IMG/VR virus record: IMGVR_UViG_3300031746_000043
Location: 1-46,400 of that record
Direction: 5' to 3' (one strand)
Origin: a virus
Length of the DNA stretch: 46,400 bases
The position numbers and the translations under genes were made by a program. The notes under the pieces were generated by a model. That model was not told the origin of the DNA. It made no database searches and worked only from the letters and a program-made list of their open reading frames with translations. This document shows, piece by piece, positions 22,409 to 29,248 of the stretch (its first letter is position 1; each line of letters opens with the position of its first letter).

Positions 22409-22593
22409 TTTTCTTCCTCCCAAAGTTTTACTCGTTTAATAAATCCACAGTTTTCACAAATGAAAGATGCTTTATAACATTCGGGCCATAAAGTTATCTT
22501 CTCGGAATAATATGGATACGCACGAAGAAAATGAAACTTATGTTTGCATTTCTTCCGTGCGTTATTAAAAACTGGCTTGCTTTTTTTAACCAT
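22342..22593 (-). CDS. Zinc-binding mini-protein, 83 aa
   Basis: 83 aa from the ATG at 22593 (MVKKSKPVFNNARKKC), with AGGTGA upstream. CKHKFHF and CENCG are a likely shared zinc site. The last third (EEEKCQGDILGEVYGNSQ) overlaps the following gene by 67 bases in another frame. Function unknown. Confidence 0.6.
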   Translation of the reverse strand: MVKKSKPVFNNARKKCKHKFHFLRAYPYYSEKITLWPECYKASFICENCGFIKRVKLWEEEKCQGDILGEVYGNSQSRILDGD

Positions 22594-22633
22594 AGTCACC
22601 TGATTTTCCAATCCAATTAAGATATTAAGTTAT

Positions 22634-23008
22634 TTAAACTTTATGTTTGCGCTTTTTTATCCTGCACTTTTCACACGCTGCGTGTTCATCAAGAACTTTC
22701 TCTCTACAGATATAACACAAATGTTTCTTTTTACATTCCCAGTAATTTTTTTTCTGCCAGGCTTTTGCATAAGGAAGAACTTTAGCATTAAACCTTTCTC
22801 TATGAGCTAATCTCCATTCTCTTGCTCTTGTTATGTTTTTTTCCCTGAATTTAAAATCATCTTTCAATCTACTATATCTCTTTGATGCATTACTTTGTGT
22901 TCGACATTTTTGAGAACAATATTTTTTATTAAATCCATTTCCTCTTTTCCATTTAATTCTTTTATCCTCAAATTCTTTTTTACACCAAAGACATTTTTTA
23001 ATTTCCAT
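22634..23008 (-). CDS. Double zinc-finger basic protein, 124 aa
   Basis: 124 aa. N-terminal CLWCKKEFEDKRI with KKYCSQKC (a C4 finger of the MYM/FCS kind), a long basic helix (RAREWRLAHRERFNAKV), then a C-terminal C4 finger (CYICREKVLDEHAACEKC). Very basic overall, so nucleic-acid binding is likely. The layout also resembles HNH-derived fingers without the catalytic His. A GAGGAG site precedes the ATG. Confidence 0.65.
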   Translation of the reverse strand: MEIKKCLWCKKEFEDKRIKWKRGNGFNKKYCSQKCRTQSNASKRYSRLKDDFKFREKNITRAREWRLAHRERFNAKVLPYAKAWQKKNYWECKKKHLCYICREKVLDEHAACEKCRIKKRKHKV

Positions 23009-23201
23009 CTTCTCCTCCAGATAATTTTTTTGTCTGATTGAAAAGTGTATTAAATCTTTCCTGATGCTTTTGTTTTATATTTTCAAGAATGCCAATGATA
23101 AGCAAATGACTTTCTATATTATCTGTTGGAAATCCTTTTCCTCTTTCAGCAATTGCTATCTTATTATCAGCGATTCTTACATTCCATGTTATCTCTTTCA
23201 T
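22998..23201 (-). CDS. Hypothetical protein downstream of the G-rich array, 67 aa
   Basis: 67 aa (MKEITWNVRIADNKIAIAER...), a beta hairpin, then helices (LLIIGILENIKQKHQERFN). A GGAGG site sits 6 bases before the ATG. Its leader contains the 14-unit TRNGG array (23226-23295), so it may be the gene controlled by it. Confidence 0.6.
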   Translation of the reverse strand: MKEITWNVRIADNKIAIAERGKGFPTDNIESHLLIIGILENIKQKHQERFNTLFNQTKKLSGGEDGN

Positions 23202-23225
23202 TTTGTTCCTCCATTATAATTTTAT

Positions 23226-23295
23226 CCGTACCATACCGCACCTCACCATACCTTACCGCACCTTACCATACCCCACCTTACCATACCTCACCTCA
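23226..23295 (-). repeat. Period-5 array C: fourteen TRNGG pentamers (sense strand)
   Basis: On the plus strand the sequence is exactly 14 consecutive CCNYA pentamers (CCGTA, CCATA, CCGCA, CCTCA, CCATA, CCTTA, CCGCA, CCTTA, CCATA, CCCCA, CCTTA, CCATA, CCTCA, CCTCA). The sense strand is therefore GG every five bases with a varying middle. The repeated GG pairs could form two-layer G-quadruplexes in mRNA or ssDNA. It lies 25-94 bases upstream of the ATG at 23201. Confidence 0.95.
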
Positions 23296-23329
23296 ATCAT
23301 ATTTCTATGACTATAAGTTATGATAATGA

Positions 23330-23890
23330 TTATTTCTTTTTTTCAGTCCAGTTGATTACTTGGAATTTTCCGAATCTTCCACGCTTTGCAGGTCTCCAAT
23401 CTCCTACACCTACATTTCTTCCAGCTATGTCAAATAGTTCTTTCATTACTGGAACTTCAATTTGGCTTTCATCAAAAGTGCATTCAAATTCAACTTTCCA
23501 TTTATCAAATTGTGGTCTGTGCAAAACATTTCTTCCGTGTGTTGTTGGATTAACTGCAAGTATAGAAAAGACTTTCCATTTTTCTTTTAATACAATTTCA
23601 AATGGATTTATCTCTACACTTGAACCAGCAACTTTTGAATAGGTAGCTTTTGCACTTCCCTTACCCATCATCTTCTTTTGCTTTCCAGCTTCAACTATTG
23701 CTCCTTGAAACCAAGTTGCAGGAAGATATACTTTTCCTGTTGCATCTGAATAAAGTTTGCATTCAGCAAGCTCTATTGGTGTCATAGTTTCTCTTTTACT
23801 ATCCTTTGACTTTTCTCCAATATCTAACTGACTTGGTCTATTCATAAGTAATGGACTTATTCCTTCTATTGTTATGTTATATGTTTTCAT
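23330..23890 (-). CDS. Conserved phage/archaeal-virus hypothetical protein, 186 aa
   Basis: 186 aa with a GGAGG site. Landmarks: ITIEGISPLLMNRPSQLD, YLPATWFQGAIVEAGKQKK, FSILAVNPTTHGRNVLHRP and AGRNVGVGDWRPAKRGRFG. I recall this combination from uncharacterised phage proteins near replication genes. The beta-rich start plus the glycine-rich GVGDxRP loop is reminiscent of RAMP/Cas7-like RNA-binding folds, but that is speculative. Confidence 0.7.
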   Translation of the reverse strand: MKTYNITIEGISPLLMNRPSQLDIGEKSKDSKRETMTPIELAECKLYSDATGKVYLPATWFQGAIVEAGKQKKMMGKGSAKATYSKVAGSSVEINPFEIVLKEKWKVFSILAVNPTTHGRNVLHRPQFDKWKVEFECTFDESQIEVPVMKELFDIAGRNVGVGDWRPAKRGRFGKFQVINWTEKKK

Positions 23891-23925
23891 TTTGTTTAAC
23901 CTCCTGTTTGTTTAATCATAACTTC

Positions 23926-24057
23926 CTATTTAAATACTTTTCTATCATTGTAATACTTCTGTCTGAAGTGGAAGTTACATAAACCTGAATGGTTTTGAAT
24001 TCTAATTAACTTCCCACACTTACTGCACTTCTTTGCTCGTTGTATTTTAGTTGCCAT
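23926..24057 (-). CDS. Zinc-finger mini-protein, 43 aa
   Basis: 43 aa (MATKIQRAKKCSKCGKLIRI...). CSKC and CNFH form a compact C3H-like site within a basic protein. It starts within the 3' end of the 72-aa zinc gene upstream. Probably nucleic-acid binding. Confidence 0.55.
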   Translation of the reverse strand: MATKIQRAKKCSKCGKLIRIQNHSGLCNFHFRQKYYNDRKVFK

Positions 24058-24224
24058 TTTCTTCTTGCTTCATTTATCTTTATTCTATTCTGCCTTTGAA
24101 TTATGTCAAAACATTTAAGGCAGAGCCTTTGGTATCTTGTTGCTGGATGATACCTCTCATTACAATTCGCACAGTAGCGAAAGAATGGTTTGGTTTTCCT
24201 TTTGGTTTGGATTGCTTGTTTCAT
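24006..24224 (-). CDS. Zinc-finger basic protein, 72 aa
   Basis: 72 aa with AAAGGGAG before the ATG. CANC (18-21) and CLKC (35-38) form a zinc ribbon (YCANCNERYHPATRYQRLCLKC), followed by a basic helix (RIKINEARRKWQLKY). Resembles 15019-15285 and the N-half of 22634-23008, suggesting a family of related small fingers in this genome. Confidence 0.65.
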   Translation of the reverse strand: MKQAIQTKRKTKPFFRYCANCNERYHPATRYQRLCLKCFDIIQRQNRIKINEARRKWQLKYNEQRSAVSVGS

Positions 24225-24238
24225 GTTTTACTCCCTTT

Positions 24239-24352
24239 GTCACAGGCAGACAAGCCCACCAAACTTTATACTGGTTGTGGGAAGGGATAAAAAGAGATGA
24301 GTTCAGAAAGTTAAACCTCTGATTCATTGTATAATTTCCTTCTGCCTGTGAC
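24239..24352. repeat. 12-bp perfect inverted repeat enclosing 90 bp
   Basis: GTCACAGGCAGA at 24239-24250 and its exact reverse complement at 24341-24352. The arms end abruptly, as in a MITE-like element or the closing stem of a structured RNA. Confidence 0.75.
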
Positions 24353-24461
24353 TATTTTTGTTATTTTCATTGTTTTTTTGTGCTTTTTTTTGTTTTGATT
24401 TTGTTATTTTTTATGATTGTGCGAACTTTTAGGAGTTTGAGTTATTCGGTTTGCCTTATTA

Positions 24462-24559
24462 ACATTACTGATATTACTGATATTACTCACGTCCCCACTC
24501 AGTTTCTCATGTGTGTAATTGAGTGCCACCATAGGTAATATTGGTAATATCAGTAATAT
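24462..24559. repeat. Inverted array of 9-bp units after the primase gene
   Basis: The left arm contains ATTACTGATATTACTGATATTACT; the right arm repeats TAATATTGG, TAATATCAG, TAATATT, largely its reverse complement, with a 40-odd base loop. It starts immediately past the primase-helicase stop. Possible terminator-like stem or protein-binding site. Confidence 0.6.
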
Positions 24560-24564
24560 TTTGT

Positions 24565-26892
24565 TTAAACTTTCCATTTTGCGCCAAGCCAAACCTTAGC
24601 ATAACCTCCCTTTCCATCAAACATCCAATCAAAATACTTAGTTGCACTTTCATATCCTAACTCCTTCATAGCTTTGCTTAATGATATTTCAGACATCTCC
24701 CTATGTCTATTTTCATTACTCCAAGCAGAGAATTTCTTGTAAAAATCTGCTTTAGTAATATATCCATTTATGGATTCTTCCACCATATCTTTTATGAATT
24801 TTTCAAGGAAGTTACTTCTTGATTCAAACTTTTGTTTTCTTTCTTCTATTGTTCCTTCATTTGTAAATTCCCTTTTCTCCAATAATTCTTTTAATATCTT
24901 ACAACATTTCAAACATAAGTTTTCATATTCAAAATCTGGAATATCTAATAAAATATCTTTTTTCTCTGAAAAAGTATTTGGGAAATCTATTATCATCCAT
25001 CTCCTATAAAATCCAATAGTTTTATCAGTTGTTGTAGGAAGGTTGTTTGTTGAGATTATTATCTTTGCTTTATTGATGTCTTCAAAAGGATTTTTGTTTT
25101 TATATTCAAATCCAATCAAATCTCCACCACTTAATTTTTTAAGCAAACTTGTCTTGCTTAATTCACCAAAATTTGTTTCTCCCATTTGACACACAAGTTT
25201 TTTATGTAATCTCGTAACTTCAAATCTTGAAGCAATAAGAACATCTAATTCAGTTGAACAACAATTATTATCTCCAATAAACTTCCTAAGTAATTCAAGA
25301 AATTTACTCTTACCATTAAGTCCTGCTCCAATAAAACAAAAGATTCTATGAATTGGATAACCATTTAATAAACAATAAGCAATAATCTCATAAAGAGTTT
25401 TAACATATTTTTTCCCAACCCATTCTTCAAATATTCTATCTATTATTGGTGTATCTTCTAATTCTCCAAGTTCCCATGGAATGGGATTTGTTACAAAATA
25501 TTTATTACTTACTTTTATTTTATCTCCAGTAATTATATCAATAATATAATTCTTGAATTGAATCCATGTTTCAGGGATTGGAAGAGGTTTATTTTTTCTA
25601 CTAACTTGTTTTAATGCTTCAAGTATTTCATTTCTTTCTGTTGAGTTTATAGTATCTGCTTCAGAATTATCAGATATATAATTCATAATATCTACTTCAT
25701 CACATAGTTCCCAGCATTGTAAATCAAAATTCCATATCCACCATAATTTAGTTTTATCATAATAAAGTGGTTGAACTTTTAAAAATTGTTGAGCAAGATT
25801 CTTTTTATCTGTAAAAAATTTTATTGCTTTATTAAATTGTTCTGCTTTGTTTTCTTTATCTAATTCTTTATTTAAATTATCTTCTGCTTTCTTAGATTGA
25901 ATCCATTGTTTATATTCTGGAGTAAGTTTCCAATCAAAAGGTATTTTGTATTTTCTTGTAAAATTAACTAATTGTCCAATTCCAAAAGGAAAAAAAGATT
26001 TTCCTTTTTCATCAATTCCTTTTAACCAATTATCTAATTCTCCTTCACCACCTCTTTGAATCTTTACATATTGTTCTTTTAATAATTCTCTATCAGGATG
26101 GTCAGAAATATATATTGCCATATTCCTACTTATTACTTTATGTCTTTCACCTTTTGGTATTTGATGAGTTAAACAATAATCCATAAAGGAGCAAATTGTA
26201 GGAGTATTAATTGCTAAAGGATTTGGACTATAAGTTTGTAATTCAATCTTTAATATATCTTCACTTAATTTAATATCTTCTTCTCCTGATGGATTATTCA
26301 TAATTGTTCCTAATACAAAATTATCTTTTTCAGATACATTTAGAGTTCCTGCTACTCTTGCAATTCTTGATGGATTATAAACTGTTGAATCAATTTCAAT
26401 AAGTTCCTTTTCATGTTTCTTTTTTATTCTCATACCAAACTCTTTAACTTTCTTGGAATTTTCTTCTGTATTTTCTATTGGATAAATATGATGTATCACC
26501 CAATAACCATGTCCAGAATTTATTACTAAAGGTTCTTCATATCCTAATTCTTTACAAATATCCAATATTTCTATTGCAACTTGTCCTGCAATAAATAATC
26601 CTTTCTCTCCTGTTCCATGTGCATCAATATCGTGTCCAATGTTTGTAATATATTTTATATCATTATCTTCTGTTCCATTTTCCTTTCTTTCATTTAATCC
26701 AACATAAATATTATATTCTCCATTTAACTTTTCTATTTCTTTTATTAAATCATTTTCATTAGAAACAAAAACTGAAACAGGAAATTTCTTTCCTTCAAAC
26801 CATCTTGGTTTGATTGCTCTTATTTCAGTTTGCTTACTATGGTTTAAAAATTTCCAGTATTTTATCACTTCCTCTTTTTCTATCTCCATCAT
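24565..26892 (-). CDS. Primase-polymerase fused to D5/SF3 helicase
   Basis: 775 aa. The N-terminal part is an archaeo-eukaryotic primase/PrimPol: HDIDAHG (metal-binding DxD, about 87-92), NSGHGYWVIHH (about 125-135) and DSTVYNPSRIARVAGTLN. The C-terminal part is a D5-type superfamily 3 helicase: Walker A GAGLNGKSK (about 520), Walker B near CQMGETNFG and motif C IIISTNNLP with GFYRRWMIIDFP. This one protein can prime, synthesise and unwind, so it is the core replication enzyme. The start overlaps the stop of the nuclease gene (ATGATG after GGAGG). Confidence 0.92.
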   Translation of the reverse strand: MMEIEKEEVIKYWKFLNHSKQTEIRAIKPRWFEGKKFPVSVFVSNENDLIKEIEKLNGEYNIYVGLNERKENGTEDNDIKYITNIGHDIDAHGTGEKGLFIAGQVAIEILDICKELGYEEPLVINSGHGYWVIHHIYPIENTEENSKKVKEFGMRIKKKHEKELIEIDSTVYNPSRIARVAGTLNVSEKDNFVLGTIMNNPSGEEDIKLSEDILKIELQTYSPNPLAINTPTICSFMDYCLTHQIPKGERHKVISRNMAIYISDHPDRELLKEQYVKIQRGGEGELDNWLKGIDEKGKSFFPFGIGQLVNFTRKYKIPFDWKLTPEYKQWIQSKKAEDNLNKELDKENKAEQFNKAIKFFTDKKNLAQQFLKVQPLYYDKTKLWWIWNFDLQCWELCDEVDIMNYISDNSEADTINSTERNEILEALKQVSRKNKPLPIPETWIQFKNYIIDIITGDKIKVSNKYFVTNPIPWELGELEDTPIIDRIFEEWVGKKYVKTLYEIIAYCLLNGYPIHRIFCFIGAGLNGKSKFLELLRKFIGDNNCCSTELDVLIASRFEVTRLHKKLVCQMGETNFGELSKTSLLKKLSGGDLIGFEYKNKNPFEDINKAKIIISTNNLPTTTDKTIGFYRRWMIIDFPNTFSEKKDILLDIPDFEYENLCLKCCKILKELLEKREFTNEGTIEERKQKFESRSNFLEKFIKDMVEESINGYITKADFYKKFSAWSNENRHREMSEISLSKAMKELGYESATKYFDWMFDGKGGYAKVWLGAKWKV

Positions 26893-27563
26893 AACCTCCA
26901 AAATCTTTGTCCCCAATGTCCCTTTTTTTCTTTAAACCAATCACAATAAACCATTGTAAAAAAATAAGGATTATCTTTTTGTTTTGGTTCAGAAATAATT
27001 ATTCCAACTGATGGTGCTTTCTCAAAACTTAATTCTTTTTTTAATCTCCTCCAATTTGCCCATAATAATCTTAAATAAACTCCAGTCGTATAATATTCAT
27101 ATCTTGGAAAATAACCTTGTTCAACCATAAATCTTTTATATTTTGCATTATCATCATCTTCTTCTGCATCATTTAAATTATCAAAGAAGTCTCTTTCTTT
27201 TCTTAATAAATGTCCCTCAATAGATTTATCAGTAGCAATAGCAAAATGAGATATTATTATTTCTTCTTTTTCTATAAAATACTTTGTTTTTTTTAAAAAA
27301 TAGTTTTCATAGTAATCTAATATTTTGCAAGCATCATAAACATCTTTTGATTTTTTTGAATTTTTAATTTCTATAGCAATATATTCAATTCCATATCCTC
27401 TATCAATAGCAACAATAAAATCAGGTTTTTTATTCACTCCAGAAGTTGTAAATGTTTTCCATCCCAATTCATTTTTTCTATTAAAGTAAACTTCTTTGAT
27501 ATATTCTCCTTTAGTTTTAAGCCAATCCCAAATGATTAATTCACTTTGTTCTTCAGGTTTCAT
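26889..27563 (-). CDS. PD-(D/E)XK nuclease, 224 aa
   Basis: 224 aa from MKPEEQSELIIWDWLK (ATG at 27563 after GGAGGTTGGGAG). Core motifs: Glu8 in helix one, KPDFIVAI (47-54) and IAIEIKNSK (62-70, ExK), then DACKILDYYENYF. The restriction-endonuclease fold with a KPDxxxxE-x-K core is common in archaeal viruses for Holliday junction or replication-intermediate cleavage. Its overlap with the primase gene supports a replication role. Target not known. Confidence 0.75.
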   Translation of the reverse strand: MKPEEQSELIIWDWLKTKGEYIKEVYFNRKNELGWKTFTTSGVNKKPDFIVAIDRGYGIEYIAIEIKNSKKSKDVYDACKILDYYENYFLKKTKYFIEKEEIIISHFAIATDKSIEGHLLRKERDFFDNLNDAEEDDDNAKYKRFMVEQGYFPRYEYYTTGVYLRLLWANWRRLKKELSFEKAPSVGIIISEPKQKDNPYFFTMVYCDWFKEKKGHWGQRFWRL

Positions 27564-27700
27564 CTCCCAACCTCCCACTCCACATCTCCAATAATCTTAT
27601 GCAGACAATCAATACAAACAAACTTTTTCAAATCTTTAGGATTAGGATAACAATGTGAATGCCACTTCTTACAAATAGAACAAAGGCAGGAGTAAATCAT
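27560..27700 (-). CDS. Zinc-finger mini-protein, 46 aa
   Basis: 46 aa (MIYSCLCSICKKWHSHCYPN...). Many Cys/His residues (CLCSIC, WHSHC, CIDC) suggest one or two zinc sites. It overlaps the methyltransferase stop and the nuclease start by 4 bases each (ATGA), so it is a coupled operon member. Confidence 0.6.
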   Translation of the reverse strand: MIYSCLCSICKKWHSHCYPNPKDLKKFVCIDCLHKIIGDVEWEVGR

Positions 27701-28320
27701 TTTTTATCTCCAATATTTAATGTTAATTGTGGTTTTTTAAAAGCCATTTCGAAAATGTGAAGTCCTAATTCTGGGTCTACACAATTTCTTAATAATTTCC
27801 TTTTATCACCATAGTCCTTTCCATTTATATCAAATCCATAACTCTTTCCCCCAGTTTTTCCATATCTTATATCTAACTTAGGCATATCTATTTTACTGAT
27901 ATTAAAGTTACTCCAAAAATAATGTCTTCCGCTTTCTTGAGGTTTTATTAATGGAACATAATAAGAATTAACATTCTCTACAACCCATTTACACTTAGCG
28001 AAATGAGTTAGTAATAATATCTCTTGATATAGATTCATATCTGGATAAAGTATCTTCTGTTTTCCAGTTTTCATCCATATTTTCTTAAATGAACTATGAG
28101 TTGGACAGGGTGGAGAACTCCAAATAAAATCAAATTCTTTATAATGTTCTAATAAATACTGGTGTGCATCTGCAACTATAACTTTATCGTTTGGAAAGAA
28201 GTCCTGATAAATCCTGGCAATTTCTGGGACATTTTCAATAGCAGAAACTTCTATATCTCCAGTCCATAACTTTCTATTGCCCCCGATTCCAGCATAAAGA
28301 TTAAGAATTTTCAAAGTCAT
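27697..28320 (-). CDS. Small C5 cytosine methyltransferase
   Basis: 207 aa. SAM motif LNLYAGIGGNRKLW (6-19), catalytic PPCPTHS with Cys72 and VVENV (113-117). It is much shorter than the enzyme at 8748-10127, with a small recognition region, as in minimal phage methyltransferases. It probably modifies the viral genome at a different site from the other enzyme. First operon on the left of the divergent promoter, so probably expressed early. Confidence 0.85.
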   Translation of the reverse strand: MTLKILNLYAGIGGNRKLWTGDIEVSAIENVPEIARIYQDFFPNDKVIVADAHQYLLEHYKEFDFIWSSPPCPTHSSFKKIWMKTGKQKILYPDMNLYQEILLLTHFAKCKWVVENVNSYYVPLIKPQESGRHYFWSNFNISKIDMPKLDIRYGKTGGKSYGFDINGKDYGDKRKLLRNCVDPELGLHIFEMAFKKPQLTLNIGDKK

Positions 28321-28559
28321 TTCTCCACCCCCAACTTATATTCATCTAAATCAAAAACATTAATCCAATAAATATCTTCAGTAACATTCTTTCTTTGTTC
28401 AGGAGAAAAATTAGTAATGTTGATTGTATCTTCTTCTATCTTATTAATATCTGCAAAATGCAAATCACCATTAATTTCTTTAATATAAATAGCTTTATTT
28501 TTACTTAGAAGTATCCTTGCCAGTTCCTTCCACCTTTCTATTTTTTCTTTAATATCCAT
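28317..28559 (-). CDS. Hypothetical first gene of the left operon, 80 aa
   Basis: 80 aa (MDIKEKIERWKELARILL...), a helix, then a small beta sheet (AIYIKEINGDLHFADIN). An AGAGGAAAGG site lies next to the ATG. It overlaps the methyltransferase by 4 bases. No family recognised. Confidence 0.6.
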   Translation of the reverse strand: MDIKEKIERWKELARILLSKNKAIYIKEINGDLHFADINKIEEDTINITNFSPEQRKNVTEDIYWINVFDLDEYKLGVEK

Positions 28560-28696
28560 ATCCTTTCCTCTTTGCTAACTTATCAAATCCTTGAACTTTA
28601 TAAAGATTTGTAACCATTTTTAAAACCTAACAATTTAAATAAGTTAAGTCATAAAATAATCGATGGGAGGTAAGGAAATTAATTAATCCGACATAA
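28560..28696. promoter_or_regulatory. Divergent promoter region between early and late blocks
   Basis: Leftward: TATA-like palindrome CTTTATAAAG at 28596-28605, about 40 bases before the ATG at 28559. Rightward: TTTAAATA at 28633-28640, with a GGGAGGTAAGG site (about 28665-28675) and the capsid ATG at 28697. This is the only place where both gene blocks point away from each other, so regulation of the early/late switch may occur here. Confidence 0.6.
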
Positions 28697-28927
28697 ATGA
28701 TAAACAGACTTATCGGTGGATTCGTAGCAATTCTTATTGGTGTATCTTTAATAGGCCCAATAGCAGAACAAGTTAATACAGCAGCAGCAACTGGTGGAAG
28801 TTTATATAACACTTCAACATGGAGCGCAACTGTATTAAAGATGGTTCCTGGATTCTTTGCATTAGGAATTTTAGGAATAGGTATTGCAGTATGCTATGGA
28901 GCACTTAGAGACGCAGGAGTTGTTTAA
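28697..28927 (+). CDS. Putative major capsid protein, copy 1 (76 aa)
   Basis: 76 aa with two hydrophobic segments (about 4-24 and 48-71) joined by a short Thr/Asn-rich loop. Very small double-hydrophobic proteins at the head of the late block are characteristic of spindle-shaped archaeal virus capsid proteins (Fuselloviridae, Halspiviridae, Thaspiviridae and relatives). Identification is by architecture and position, not homology search. The last 104 bases are identical to the next gene. Confidence 0.6.
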   Translation: MINRLIGGFVAILIGVSLIGPIAEQVNTAAATGGSLYNTSTWSATVLKMVPGFFALGILGIGIAVCYGALRDAGVV

Positions 28928-28943
28928 GGATTAACCATTTAAG

Positions 28944-29228
28944 ATGATAAATCGATTAATCGGTGGATTCGTAGCAATTCTTATTGGTGTATCTTTAATA
29001 GGACCAATAGCTGAGCAGGTTCAGAATGTAGCACTTTCAACAAATAGTACAGGTGCAACTTGTACTGAAGCTGGAGCAGCAGCAGCACAAACTAAGTGTC
29101 AACTATATCTTAGCTCCTCATGGGGCGCAACTGTATTAAAGATGGTTCCTGGATTCTTTGCATTAGGAATTTTAGGAATAGGTATTGCAGTATGCTATGG
29201 AGCACTTAGAGACGCAGGAGTTGTTTAA
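28944..29228 (+). CDS. Putative major capsid protein, copy 2 (94 aa)
   Basis: 94 aa. The first 26 residues and the last 34 are the same as in copy 1 (104 identical bases at the 3' end: 28824-28927 and 29125-29228). The loop is longer and carries two Cys (TCTEAG, TKCQLY) instead of TAAATGG. The pattern of conserved shells with a diverged exposed loop suggests duplication followed by gene conversion, with the loop facing outside. Confidence 0.6.
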   Translation: MINRLIGGFVAILIGVSLIGPIAEQVQNVALSTNSTGATCTEAGAAAAQTKCQLYLSSSWGATVLKMVPGFFALGILGIGIAVCYGALRDAGVV

Positions 29229-29248
29229 ACTTTCCTATAAAAAAATAG

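Larger units (their letters stand above)
24225..24564. other. 340-bp gene-poor region with two inverted repeats
   Basis: The region holds a 12-bp perfect inverted repeat (24239-24250 with 24341-24352), a T/G-rich stretch (24355-24420), and an imperfect inverted repeat of about 26 bp made of 9-bp units (24462-24489 with 24532-24559). Two short frames exist (24404-24592 and a 55-aa frame over the first repeat), but neither has convincing coding character. It separates the primase operon from the zinc-finger genes. Confidence 0.5.

Noticed and set aside
23126-23323. Plus-strand frame reading Tyr-Thr-Pro repeats
   Set aside because: It is the translation of the CCNYA pentamers; a 5-base period cannot reflect codon selection, and the neighbours are on the other strand.
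24355-24420. Another period-5 array in the T/G-rich stretch
   Set aside because: CA spacings are 4, 12, 6, 5, 10, 8 and 11; suggestive of multiples of 5 but not consistent.
24404-24592. 62-residue minus-strand frame after the primase
   Set aside because: It overlaps the primase end, and its NIS repeats come from the 9-bp inverted units; no ribosome site.
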